Below, in pieces: positions 33,328-42,384 of a stretch of 64,000 nucleotides of DNA (position 1 is its first letter; each line of letters starts with the position of its first letter). Location: NCBI RefSeq assembly GCF_047338595.1, contig NZ_JBLFBO010000014.1:1-64000 (forward strand). The letters run 5' to 3'. The translations under genes and the position numbers were made by a program. The stretch is from Nitrospira_D sp019636945. Lineage in GTDB: Bacteria; Nitrospirota; Nitrospiria; Nitrospirales; Nitrospiraceae. The notes beneath the pieces were generated by a model. It made no database searches, was not told the DNA's origin, and saw only the letters and a program-made list of their open reading frames with translations.

Positions 33328-33909
33328 ATGGGTAAGAGCAGGCTGCCGCTACGACGGTCTCGGGGCAGCACCCGTGGGAGCGCGCTGCAAGGTCGGCCGA
33401 TCGTTGGCGTATTGGGAGGTAGTAAATCCGACTTTCCTATCCTTGAAAAAGCCGGAGCGATCTTAGCTGAATTGGGAATCCCGTATGAACTCCTTGTAGT
33501 TTCAGCGCATCGGACACCAGACCGACTCTTTGAGTATGCCACCACGGCTTCAGACCGGGGCATTCAAGTGATTATCGGCGGGGCAGGCGGTGCCGCTCAC
33601 CTTCCGGGAATGCTCGCCTCGAAGACGCATCTCCCCGTAATCGGTGTGCCCATTCCGACAGAAAACCTTCGAGGCCTGGACTCATTGCTCTCCATTGTTC
33701 AGATGCCCAAAGGCATTCCAGTGGCAACAGTGGCGATCGGCGGTGCCGAAAATGCCGGTCTTCTTGCCGCACAGATCCTTTCCGGAAGCCGTCCTGACAT
33801 CGCAGAGCGACTGATCGCCTACCGGCGTATTCAGACGGAGACGGTTCTCCGTTCCCCTGAGGCGAAGGGAATCGTGGCCAAGATGTCCGCTGGACAACGG
33901 GGATCGTGA
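33328..33909 (+). CDS. purE: N5-carboxyaminoimidazole ribonucleotide mutase
   Basis: A 193-residue class I PurE that moves the carboxylate of N5-CAIR to give CAIR in purine synthesis. Signature stretches are GVLGGSKSDFPILEKA, VVSAHRTPDRLFEYA and GGAGGAAHLPGMLASKT, including the active-site histidine in SAHRTP. A basic N-terminal extension of about 22 residues (KSRLPLRRSRGSTRG) precedes the domain. The ATG at 33328 follows AAAGGAGG. purK starts within the stop codon, so both are coupled. Confidence 0.96.
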   Translation: MGKSRLPLRRSRGSTRGSALQGRPIVGVLGGSKSDFPILEKAGAILAELGIPYELLVVSAHRTPDRLFEYATTASDRGIQVIIGGAGGAAHLPGMLASKTHLPVIGVPIPTENLRGLDSLLSIVQMPKGIPVATVAIGGAENAGLLAAQILSGSRPDIAERLIAYRRIQTETVLRSPEAKGIVAKMSAGQRGS

Positions 33910-35090
33910 TGGAGCCAACACTCATGCCAGGGTCTATGGTAGGGGTCCTTGGCGGTGGACAACTTGGTGCGATGTTCACCGGAGCGGCTCGCCGCATGGG
34001 CTATCGGGTCGCAGTGTGGGATCCTGATTCCGATGCACCGGCCCATCGGATTGCGGACCAATCATTCTCTACCTCCTTCGCAGATCATGATACCCGTGAA
34101 CGGTTCGTTGATTCGGTTCAAGCCCTGACGCTGGAATGGGAAAATATCCCGGTCGAGCTCTGTCAATGGCTTGAGCAACGTCGGCCGCTGCGTCCCTCGA
34201 GTGCCGTCCTGCGGATTCTCCAAGACCGGCTGACTCAGAAGCAGTTCTTGTCGTCCTGTTCGATTCCCGTTCCGGACTTTGCTGAGGTGCAGTCGGTCCA
34301 TCAGCTTCATCATGCGATCAAACGTCTCGGTCTTCCACTGATCTGTAAAACGGCGAGAAGTGGGTACGACGGAAAAGGTCAATGGCTGATCAGGCAATCC
34401 TCTGAGGTCGCGCAGTTCGAGCAGATCCTCAGCAGACCCTCCTCCGGGGTCCGGTGGATCGCCGAACAGGTCGTTACCTTTGTGCGCGAGCTCTCGGTCC
34501 TCGTGGTCAGATCAGGAAACGGCGAAACCCGTGTCTATCCCGTCGCTGAGAATCGGCATGAGCACGGGATTTTGCGGGATAGCGTCGTTCCTGCTTCCAT
34601 CTCTCCCAGTGACGCCGAGGCCGCCTGTGAGCTGAGCGTCCGGGCGGTGGCTGAGCTGCATGGAGTGGGAATCTTCTGTATCGAGATTTTTCAGGCCCAA
34701 GACGGTCGCCTGCTCATCAATGAAATTGCGCCGCGTCCGCATAACTCCGGGCACTACACCTTGGATGCCTGTACCGTCTCTCAATTTGAGCAGCAGGTTC
34801 GCGTCACGTGCGGTCTTCCATTGGGTGAAGTGAGACTGCTGTCCCCTGCCGTTATGGTGAATCTCCTTGGTGACGAGGTGACCGTCGTGCTGTCCGGTGA
34901 GGGAAGCCGGGAAACCTTTTCCACCCAGGGTGCCTCGGTGCATCTGTATGGCAAGCGGGTGATTCGCCCGGGAAGGAAGATGGGCCATGTGACGTTTACG
35001 GCTCCAGAAAGAGAAATCGCAGTCGCATCGGCTCAGCAATTCCTATCGCGAGTCCAGAACCCTCCCTCCGCTGTTCCATCCCCTTCATAG
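33909..35090 (+). CDS. purK: 5-(carboxyamino)imidazole ribonucleotide synthase
   Basis: A 393-residue ATP-grasp enzyme that carboxylates aminoimidazole ribonucleotide using bicarbonate and ATP, supplying the PurE substrate. The N-terminal pre-ATP-grasp motif GVLGGGQLGAMF and KTARSGYDGKGQWLI fit PurK, and INEIAPRPHNSGHYTLDAC is the family signature. The start is at TGATG, sharing one base with the purE stop (an alternative GTG is at 33906). Length is typical. The gene-free 190 bases after it lead to the sensor-kinase-like gene. Confidence 0.96.
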   Translation: MEPTLMPGSMVGVLGGGQLGAMFTGAARRMGYRVAVWDPDSDAPAHRIADQSFSTSFADHDTRERFVDSVQALTLEWENIPVELCQWLEQRRPLRPSSAVLRILQDRLTQKQFLSSCSIPVPDFAEVQSVHQLHHAIKRLGLPLICKTARSGYDGKGQWLIRQSSEVAQFEQILSRPSSGVRWIAEQVVTFVRELSVLVVRSGNGETRVYPVAENRHEHGILRDSVVPASISPSDAEAACELSVRAVAELHGVGIFCIEIFQAQDGRLLINEIAPRPHNSGHYTLDACTVSQFEQQVRVTCGLPLGEVRLLSPAVMVNLLGDEVTVVLSGEGSRETFSTQGASVHLYGKRVIRPGRKMGHVTFTAPEREIAVASAQQFLSRVQNPPSAVPSPS

Positions 35091-35283
35091 GCCAAAAGCA
35101 ACATTTATTTCCTCAAAAAAGTTCGTTCCCGACCAACCCTGTCCGTTCGATTTTGTCCCTTGATGGTTCGGAAGCGGTCCGAGCTCGTACCGCACAGGCA
35201 AAAAACCGAAGAATTCGCCAAGGGGCGGAGGGCACACAATTTGCTGTTTCCCGGCTATTTCCACCTCTGGAGGTAGATCTAGC

Positions 35284-37131
35284 ATGGGAACTCGTCCGGC
35301 CCAATCTCGCTCTCATCAAGCCCCAGACCGACTCTATCGGATGCTGACGGACTCAGGATCGCGCTACCTTGTCCTTCAGGGGTTGGTCACGATCATCTTG
35401 TCCTATGAGCTGCTGTTCGGTGCCGATCCCGTCCTGAGTCGAGTGACGACCAATAGTCTGGTGTTGGGACTCTGGCTTGGGGTCATTGCCCTGGCCATGT
35501 TGCCTCGAACCGTATTTGAAGCTGCCTGGTTTGGGTCCATGCTGGTGGCTCTCGATACGATTCTGGTGACCGCTGCCATTTATCTCTCAGGGAATGCCCG
35601 CTCTGATCTCTACATCACCTATTTTGTGCTCATGTTGCTGGCGGCATCCGTTCGGCGACTCAGTCATCTATTCGGTCTCTCGTTGCTCTTGAGCGCCGGA
35701 TACTCTGTGGTCCTCTATGAAGGTATTCTGAACACGGGAGCGCCGGTGACTGGACAGTTGCTGGGCATCCCGGTGCTGGTTGTGATGGCGGTCTTCTATG
35801 GAGTGGCTCTGGAAAATACGGCGGTCGTCCAGAAAGAGAACGACTCCCTACAGAAAGATGTCGAAGGGTTGAAGAAGACAGAAGAGGACTTGGCGATCGC
35901 AAAGTCCGAATTGGAGGCCAGGATCTCCGCATTAAAATCAGATCTGACCAAGGCCAAAACGGATTTGCGGGAAGGGCAACTCACCCGGCAGGGGCTTGAA
36001 CGGCAGCTGCAGGAGGCGCAGAAACTTGAGGCGGTCGGCCGAGTCGCGGCGAGAATTGCGGGAGAGTTCGGATCTTTGTTTTCAGCTGTCGGGAAACAGA
36101 CCGGGATCATGTTGACGCACCTTCAACAACATGATCCGCTTCGAGGGACGGTCGACGAATTATTCAAGGTCGGAGAACAAGCCGCCACGCTTACAGCACA
36201 ACTCATTGCACTCAATCTCGAGAGAGATTCGGATCGAAACAAGGTATCGGTCCATGCCGTATTGGGTGACGTGCGCGGCATGATCGCTGATCTTCTGCCA
36301 GAACACATTGAGTTGCGGGTTCAGTTGGACCCCCAGGCGGCACATGTAGAAGTTGATCGAGAAGGGCTGGAAACCATCCTCTTTCAGTTGGCGGTGAATG
36401 CGCGGGATGCCATGCCGAATGGAGGTCGGCTCACGATCGATGTGAAGACGATCGAAGCGCCGGTGAAATCCGCACGGACAACTCAGGTCGGTGCGGCGGC
36501 GCCCCAGGTTGAGATCACCATCAGTGATACCGGAACCGGCATGAATTTGGATACTCAAGCCCACATGTTTGAACCATTGTTTTCAACGAAGGAAATGAAT
36601 ATTGGACTTGGCCTGACCGCTGTCTTTCGGATTGTGAAACAACATGGAGGTCGGCTGGCTGTGGAGAGCCGTCCAGGGCAGGGGACGGTCGTCCGCGTGT
36701 CCTTTCCCGCTGCGTCCGTCCCAGACGGACAGGAGGATTTACTTCAGAAGTCCATGTTGGCCAGGGGAGGAGAGACCATCTTATTGGTGGAAGAAGACGA
36801 AATTGAACGGAAGTTAGCGAAGTCGGTTTTACAGCGGCACCGCTACCAGGTTCTGGAAGCCGCCTCACCGGTCGAGGCACTGATGTTGACGCAACAGTAT
36901 CAGGGAATCGTGCATCTTACGGTAAGTCCATTGGTCATGCCGGAAATCGGCGGGCGTGAATTGGCCAGGCGGCTGTTAGACCTCCAGCCCACGATGAAGG
37001 CATTGTTTCTATCCAGTTATGATGATGAAACGATTCGACAGCACCGGATCAATCAGCGGTTTGTTCTACAGCAGCCATATCGCCAGACCGGGTTGATCGG
37101 GAAAGTGAGAGAAATGTTGGATGCCGCTTAA
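35284..37131 (+). CDS. Hybrid histidine-kinase-like protein with degenerate phospho-sites
   Basis: A 615-residue protein with about six N-terminal membrane segments (28-177), a coiled coil (180-245), a kinase core and a C-terminal receiver-like domain. The dimerisation helix reads KLEAVGRVAARIAGEF, where G260 stands in the place of the phospho-accepting histidine of the usual AHDFNN motif. The ATP-binding boxes remain: NARDAMPNGG, SDTGTGM and GLGL. In the receiver (497-615) P549 replaces the phospho-accepting aspartate (VSPLVMPEIGG) and the usual KP motif reads QP. It may bind ATP but should not run a His-Asp relay. The ATG at 35284 follows GGAGG. Confidence 0.85.
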   Translation: MGTRPAQSRSHQAPDRLYRMLTDSGSRYLVLQGLVTIILSYELLFGADPVLSRVTTNSLVLGLWLGVIALAMLPRTVFEAAWFGSMLVALDTILVTAAIYLSGNARSDLYITYFVLMLLAASVRRLSHLFGLSLLLSAGYSVVLYEGILNTGAPVTGQLLGIPVLVVMAVFYGVALENTAVVQKENDSLQKDVEGLKKTEEDLAIAKSELEARISALKSDLTKAKTDLREGQLTRQGLERQLQEAQKLEAVGRVAARIAGEFGSLFSAVGKQTGIMLTHLQQHDPLRGTVDELFKVGEQAATLTAQLIALNLERDSDRNKVSVHAVLGDVRGMIADLLPEHIELRVQLDPQAAHVEVDREGLETILFQLAVNARDAMPNGGRLTIDVKTIEAPVKSARTTQVGAAAPQVEITISDTGTGMNLDTQAHMFEPLFSTKEMNIGLGLTAVFRIVKQHGGRLAVESRPGQGTVVRVSFPAASVPDGQEDLLQKSMLARGGETILLVEEDEIERKLAKSVLQRHRYQVLEAASPVEALMLTQQYQGIVHLTVSPLVMPEIGGRELARRLLDLQPTMKALFLSSYDDETIRQHRINQRFVLQQPYRQTGLIGKVREMLDAA

Positions 37132-37160
37132 CGTGCGGTGGCCTAATCCGGATTGCTTTG

Positions 37161-37865
37161 CTATCGATCCCAGGTTGACCGTTCAGGAGCAAAGAACCGC
37201 ACGTCCCTCCGTTTGAACAATCCGATTAACGCCATCCCCGTAAGAAATCCCCCGATGTGAGCGAAGAAGGCGACCCCACCGCCTGTGGAGCCTATGCTCA
37301 TGCCTCCGCTGACGAGTTGAGTCACAAACCACATTCCTAGGACGATGCCGGCCGGCACCCGAGTCATTCCGATCGCCGGGAGCATCACCAACACGCGTGC
37401 GCGCGGATAGAGCAACAGGTAGGCGCCCAGTACCGCAGAAATGGCTCCGCTGGCTCCGACCATCGGAATCTCGGAGGAAGGATCGGTCAACGCATGGCTG
37501 AGCGCTGCCAGAATACCGGATAGGACATAAAAGACGACGAACTTCGCATGGCCCATGGCGTCTTCAACATTGTTCCCGAAAATCCACAGGTACAGCATGT
37601 TTCCCAGCAGGTGCATCCAACCTCCATGCAGGAACATGCTCGTCACCAATGTGAATACGGCGGGAAACCCGACGGCCGCTTCCTCTGGGAGGGTGGCGGT
37701 GCCGAAGATCACGGATGGAATCGCCCCGTACTGAACGGCAAAGAGCTGCGCCGGCACCTCTCGCAGATTGCTCTGATAGATAAACACGACGAAACACATG
37801 GCGATGAACGCCATCGTCACGAGGGGGGGCAGTCTGGTCGGATTATCGTCATGGAGTGGGATCAC
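37161..37865 (-). CDS. Rhomboid-family intramembrane serine protease
   Basis: A 234-residue rhomboid protease with six or seven membrane segments. The key motifs are HGGWMHLLGNMLYLWIFG in the L1 and TM2 region, the catalytic serine in GASGAISAVLG and the catalytic histidine in FFAHIGGFLTG. Such proteins cleave membrane proteins inside the bilayer. It lies close behind the DHH gene on the same strand, with a 12-base gap. Substrates are unknown. Confidence 0.93.
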   Translation of the reverse strand: MIPLHDDNPTRLPPLVTMAFIAMCFVVFIYQSNLREVPAQLFAVQYGAIPSVIFGTATLPEEAAVGFPAVFTLVTSMFLHGGWMHLLGNMLYLWIFGNNVEDAMGHAKFVVFYVLSGILAALSHALTDPSSEIPMVGASGAISAVLGAYLLLYPRARVLVMLPAIGMTRVPAGIVLGMWFVTQLVSGGMSIGSTGGGVAFFAHIGGFLTGMALIGLFKRRDVRFFAPERSTWDR

Positions 37866-37877
37866 GACGACTCAAGG

Positions 37878-38750
37878 TTATAGGTGTTGGTGTCGAGCGG
37901 TCACCAAGCGGGGCAATTGCGGGTCGCTTGGGGGGGATCCATCGTGGCCCAGCGGAACTGAAAACCCGGCGGCATGGGTATGGCCTCCACCGCCGAATGA
38001 GGCGGCTATCGCACCCACATCTGTCCCGTCCGCTCGCGAACGCATGCTGAAATAGCGACGGCCATCCCGATCGTGCCAAATTACGCAAAACGGATACTCC
38101 GGAGAAAGCCGCTCGCCGATCTGGCTCGTAAGGATCGCACTCTGGACGGACGGAACGACTTCTCCCTGGAAGGCGACCATCACTGCCTGTGCTGCAAGTT
38201 TCCCGACGAGTTCCTGTTCATAGCGGAGGATGGCTCGGCCTTCCTGCTCGAGTGTCGATTGCGAAAATTCGTCCCACACGTTGAAGTCGAGGGGATAGGA
38301 TGCCAATGCCGCGCTGATTTCACGACTGCCGGGTAGTGCCCAGGTCCATAAGTCCTTGTCTTGCACATACTGAAGGAGCCACGGTGCCGTCGTTCGATGA
38401 GCCCATTCCCAACTCAAGACGGCTCCGGACTTGGTCTGGTCAAAGTAGGCATGGGGAAACCCGGCCAAGGTCTGCTCGGCGGTGATATGGTGGTCCAAAA
38501 TCAGGAGTTCTTTCGTTTCTGCGGCCATCGTCTCCAGAATCGGCCGTGCATAACTGAAGTCGACGATCAGTACCCGGCGGTCATTGAGATCGGGGGGCGG
38601 CGGTTGGCCGTGCTTGACGGGGAGAAATCTGGTGTTCGGAAACTTCTTCCAGACCGCCCAGGCGGCTCCAAACCCGTCGAAGCAATCCGCATGGTACAGG
38701 ACGATGTCAGGGGGACCACAGAATGGTGAAGCAGTCGATACGGGAGCCAT
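37878..38750 (-). CDS. DHH-family phosphoesterase
   Basis: A 290-residue DHH/DHHA1 phosphoesterase. The N-terminal motif reads HADCFDGFGAAWA, the name-giving motif is LDHHIT, and the DHHA1 domain ends in FGGGGHTHAAGF. Relatives include oligoribonucleases and cyclic-dinucleotide phosphodiesterases, but the HADCFDGFGAA form belongs to a less characterised branch. It has no extra sensor or membrane domain. It is upstream of the rhomboid gene and probably in the same transcript. The substrate is not predictable. Confidence 0.88.
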   Translation of the reverse strand: MAPVSTASPFCGPPDIVLYHADCFDGFGAAWAVWKKFPNTRFLPVKHGQPPPPDLNDRRVLIVDFSYARPILETMAAETKELLILDHHITAEQTLAGFPHAYFDQTKSGAVLSWEWAHRTTAPWLLQYVQDKDLWTWALPGSREISAALASYPLDFNVWDEFSQSTLEQEGRAILRYEQELVGKLAAQAVMVAFQGEVVPSVQSAILTSQIGERLSPEYPFCVIWHDRDGRRYFSMRSRADGTDVGAIAASFGGGGHTHAAGFSVPLGHDGSPPSDPQLPRLVTARHQHL

Positions 38751-38816
38751 AGACTTGGGAGCGGACCTCTTGGCCTGTTGTTCTACGCCAGGAACTGTAC
38801 ATGGAATCGGAGTGCC

Positions 38817-39872
38817 TTACAAGTCGTTGAGGTGGTGGATCAGGTGGCGGAGCCGCCCGGCACTGCGTCGGTTGAAGTTGAATACGAGCCGTGGCAGCTC
38901 TCGTATGGCCGGTTCATCGAGTTCTTCTTGCAGTGGTCCGCTCTGTTCAAAGGTGCCGTCGGAGAGTAAATCGGAAAAGCGTTCCCGGATCCGTTCAAGT
39001 TGTTCCGCAGAGACGGGCTCTTTCAGTCGCATAGCCAGCTGCCTGCCCACGAATCGCATGGAGTGATAGCGCCGATAGAAGCGGAGGATGTGGCTTACGG
39101 CTTCATCGGCGGAGGTCACGATGGTGAAGAGAGCCAGGTCTTCCTCGTTGATCAGTTTGCGGCGCAGGAGTTGTCTGGTGATGAATGCCGCCCAATCGTC
39201 CCAATAATCACAGCCGGGAGCCTGAAGACAGACGATCGGCTGGGGATCACTCTTTCCTGTCTGCGCGAGAGTGAGAATTTCAAATCCCTCGTCATGCGTG
39301 CCGAACCCTCCGGGGAACAGTGCGATGGCGTTGGCTTCCTTTTGGAACATCAACTTGCGGGTGAAAAAATACTTGAAGGTGATCAGTTTCGGGTCGTCGG
39401 CGATCGTCGAGTTCGGTCCTTGTTCGAACGGCAGCATGATGTTGACGCCGAAGCTGTGCTCACGTCCTGCACCCTCCTGTGCGGCACGCATGATGCCATC
39501 GGCACCGCCGGTAATGACCATGAACCCCGCTCGCACAACGGCCTGGGAGAATTGGTGGGCCAGCTGATAATTGGGATCGTCGGAGGGAGTCCGTGCAGAT
39601 CCAAAAATGCTCACTTTTTTGCGGTCGCGATACCCATGGAATACACCGAAGGCATGGCGGAGTTCTTTGACCGCGCGGTTGACGATTTTGACATCCAGGA
39701 GATCCAGCTGCGCCTCATGCAGCTTCAACAGCCCTGTCATGAGCTCACGCATGAGTGCGGCATGGAGGTCGTCTTCCGGACTATCGAGTAACAGGCTGAT
39801 CTGCTGGAGGATGTCCTCTCGCGATAAGGCGGGGCGGGGTCGAAGCGATGCAGACTTGCTGGTCATCGTCAT
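38817..39872 (-). CDS. LOG family protein (nucleotide phosphoribohydrolase-like)
   Basis: A 351-residue protein of the lysine-decarboxylase-like LOG family. The core holds ITGGADGIMRAAQEGA and FPGGFGTHDEGFEIL, the substrate-binding signature (PGGxGTxxE). LOG enzymes release free bases from nucleoside monophosphates. This protein is longer than plant-type LOGs (about 200 residues), with an N-terminal helical part of about 100 residues and a C-terminal extension, like the PpnN group. It starts at 39872 or at the nearby ATG at 39866. Substrate not certain. Confidence 0.85.
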   Translation of the reverse strand: MTMTSKSASLRPRPALSREDILQQISLLLDSPEDDLHAALMRELMTGLLKLHEAQLDLLDVKIVNRAVKELRHAFGVFHGYRDRKKVSIFGSARTPSDDPNYQLAHQFSQAVVRAGFMVITGGADGIMRAAQEGAGREHSFGVNIMLPFEQGPNSTIADDPKLITFKYFFTRKLMFQKEANAIALFPGGFGTHDEGFEILTLAQTGKSDPQPIVCLQAPGCDYWDDWAAFITRQLLRRKLINEEDLALFTIVTSADEAVSHILRFYRRYHSMRFVGRQLAMRLKEPVSAEQLERIRERFSDLLSDGTFEQSGPLQEELDEPAIRELPRLVFNFNRRSAGRLRHLIHHLNDL

Positions 39873-39951
39873 GGTTGTCCTTGTGAGTGGTAATAAGAAA
39901 GCTTACCAACGGATCGGGTCCTGGTCAAAGATTGATGCAAACAAGACCAGT

Positions 39952-40728
39952 CTACGATGAACTGAGGGAGGGGGGAAGCTGCCCGAGGACCCAGGCTTTG
40001 ATTCGAGACTGATCTGCCGGGGAAAGGTCCAGAAACTGGATTTCCACGGCAGGCGGCGTGGACAAGATGGGGCGGGTCACACCTGATACGGCCTCAAGGC
40101 CGGCGTTATTCAACACGGTCCCTCTGATCGTGAGGGGACTCATCGTTTCTGAGAGAGAGAAGCCTAGAATAACTCGGGCTCCGGGTAACAATAAGGCGGA
40201 AGAGATCAGCGACGCACCGGCATGGCTTAGTTGGGTGATGGTGCTCTGATGGGCTGTTCCTGCGCCCTCTCCCTCCAACATACTGACCGTTGCCGAAATA
40301 TTGGCCACACATCGCTTGGGTGACAGCACGAGGTCTCGGGCAGTCAACACACCGACCGGTTGGTTTTCCTTGGTGACGATGAGGATCGGGGTTCCCGAAG
40401 ACATCATGAGGGTGGAGGCCTCATCTATGGCTCGATCATACTCGATGAATTGGACCGGACGTGTCATGATGGTCCGCACTTCGACATCGTCTGGTTCGAG
40501 TCCTTGAGCCACGACCTTCTTGACGATGTCGGTCGGAGTCATGAGTCCAAAACGCCATTCGGTATCTTTGACCAAAAGACAGGGCATCCGTTCGCGTTCT
40601 AGCAGTGAGGCCGCTTCGGTGACCGATATATCTCCGGGAATTTGGACTACACCGGGTGTCATCATATGTCCAACCAGAATAGTCTGCGGATCCTCCCCTC
40701 GCAGCCGTTGAATATCCTTCTCCAACAT
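39952..40728 (-). CDS. Tandem CBS domains fused to a PilZ-like domain
   Basis: A 258-residue protein. Residues 20-75 and 85-140 are two CBS repeats (MTPGVVQIPGDISVTEAASLL, then MTRPVQFIEYDRAIDEAS), which together bind adenine nucleotides. The C-terminal 100 residues (ARVILGFSLSETMSPLTIRGTV, later VEIQFLDLSPADQSRIKAWV) have the strand order and end of a PilZ domain. The clear RxxxR and DxSxxG motifs for c-di-GMP are not seen, so it may be a non-binding PilZ. It would combine energy-state sensing with a c-di-GMP-type output. Confidence 0.7.
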   Translation of the reverse strand: MLEKDIQRLRGEDPQTILVGHMMTPGVVQIPGDISVTEAASLLERERMPCLLVKDTEWRFGLMTPTDIVKKVVAQGLEPDDVEVRTIMTRPVQFIEYDRAIDEASTLMMSSGTPILIVTKENQPVGVLTARDLVLSPKRCVANISATVSMLEGEGAGTAHQSTITQLSHAGASLISSALLLPGARVILGFSLSETMSPLTIRGTVLNNAGLEAVSGVTRPILSTPPAVEIQFLDLSPADQSRIKAWVLGQLPPSLSSS

Positions 40729-40896
40729 CGCTCAGCCAGGTCCTCTCTTCTCACGAATCTGCTCGCCTGGCCGTCGCAATGTATGCCAAGTATAGCAGAA
40801 GGTTCTCTGGGCCCATGAAGGGCTGAACGCCTTGTCATTCAATGGTTTTCCGGCATACACTAGGTACGAATTGTGGCCCTGTCGGAAGGACCAAAG

Positions 40897-42378
40897 ATGG
40901 ATTGCGGAGAGTCTGCTCATCAAGAATTCCTGAGTCGAGTTGAGGCGATTCCGTTGCATGGTTTGGGGTTGTCTGTCGATGTCCACTCCCCGGATTTGCC
41001 TAGCTTGCGGCGAAGTCTACTCGCACGTCAAGTGCCACCGGCGTACTTCGAAATCTTTCGGAATACGACGCGGGCCTTGGCGGTGACAAGGGGCGAAGTC
41101 GTCGATGCACGATTGACGTATCATGGCGAGGGCTTATGGATGACACAACCCGGAGTGACGGAGTCCGAACTGTTTCAACAAGCCGTATGTGAAGCGGGCG
41201 AACACCTCCATACTCTGCAGAGTGCGTGGCTCAATCACGAATGCGCAGCCAAGGTTTTTGCCGGCTACTGCTATGGAACCTATCTGCCGCCGCTCTATAC
41301 ACGAGGGAGTGCGGAGGTGGTGGCCGAAAATGCCACCGTGGTGCAATATCAGCTTGATCAGCTAGGTTGTTTGCTAGATGGGAGCAGGCCGCTGGTTTTG
41401 CTTGAGATGCCGCCGCTCACCTACTTTGTCGCGGGAACGTTGCCCATCCCGATGTTTTTTCAGGTGATTTGCGACCAGTCGCCATGTGGTCTTGTCCTTG
41501 ATGTGGGGCATCTGTGGACGGTGTATCGCTACACCGGAGCGTATCGGACGATCTCGTTGCCGCGGTTCGTTGAGACATTTCTCGATGCGTTCCCGTTGAA
41601 TCGTGTTGTCGAGATTCATGTTGCAGGCCTTGATATCCATGAATCAATCCGAGCGCATCCGAGTCAACGGGTACCACGCGCCGATGAGACCGCATTGCCG
41701 GCTTGGACAGATGCCCATGCAGCCCCTATTCCACCGGTCCTGTTCGAGATGCTTGATCAGATTTTGTGCCATCCACGGCTCACCAACTTAAGGGGGCTGG
41801 CTTTGGAAGTGGATACGAAACCGGCAGAAATGATCGTGGACGAATTTGCTGCGTTTTCCCGACGCTATGCGGCGGTGTTCCAAAAGGGAGGTCACAGCGA
41901 GAAGACCGTCCCTATCCGTGAAGCGGAGGTGGTGCTGGGGGCAGCGGCATCCGCAGCGAGCAGAGAGATGATGGAAGCAGCCTATCAGCGCTATGTCCAC
42001 GTTCTACTGGGCAAGGTGGAGCCAAGAGGGCCGGAGTGGAATGAGGATCCGGGGTACACCCATGAGCTAGATCTCTATCACTCTCTGTATCTCCCCTATG
42101 AAATCCTACACTGGAGCGGTGAGATTACGGATATGTTCGTGGAATCATGCCGTCGGCTTCGTGAACGAGGGATTGCGTTGGAAGGATTTGTGGCGTTCTG
42201 GTTCCATGACCCTCAGCCGCTCGCCGAGCTATATGATTTCTTCTTGTTGAAAGTGGATCGATTTGTCGCATTCGTCTATGAAGTGGCCCCCGACGTCGGG
42301 GATTTGGCTGCAGCAGAGGCTGAGGGGCTTCGTCAGGCCTATCGCCTTGCGAACGAACCAATCCCGACTGCGCAATGA
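40897..42378 (+). CDS. MNIO (DUF692) family protein with C-terminal extension
   Basis: A 493-residue protein. The first 300 residues resemble the multinuclear iron oxidative enzymes (MNIO, DUF692), a TIM-barrel family that modifies cysteine-containing peptides. Matching metal-site stretches are LLEMPPLTYF, LVLDVGHLW, VVEIHVAGLDIHES and WTDAHAAPIPPVLFEML. About 160 further residues (from EAEVVLGAAASAASREMM) are not part of the usual 280-residue family. The ATG at 40897 follows GGAAGGA. No small cysteine-rich precursor or DUF2063 partner gene is adjacent; the next gene, dus, follows after 6 bases. Substrate unknown. Confidence 0.8.
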   Translation: MDCGESAHQEFLSRVEAIPLHGLGLSVDVHSPDLPSLRRSLLARQVPPAYFEIFRNTTRALAVTRGEVVDARLTYHGEGLWMTQPGVTESELFQQAVCEAGEHLHTLQSAWLNHECAAKVFAGYCYGTYLPPLYTRGSAEVVAENATVVQYQLDQLGCLLDGSRPLVLLEMPPLTYFVAGTLPIPMFFQVICDQSPCGLVLDVGHLWTVYRYTGAYRTISLPRFVETFLDAFPLNRVVEIHVAGLDIHESIRAHPSQRVPRADETALPAWTDAHAAPIPPVLFEMLDQILCHPRLTNLRGLALEVDTKPAEMIVDEFAAFSRRYAAVFQKGGHSEKTVPIREAEVVLGAAASAASREMMEAAYQRYVHVLLGKVEPRGPEWNEDPGYTHELDLYHSLYLPYEILHWSGEITDMFVESCRRLRERGIALEGFVAFWFHDPQPLAELYDFFLLKVDRFVAFVYEVAPDVGDLAAAEAEGLRQAYRLANEPIPTAQ

Positions 42379-42384
42379 GCTGAC

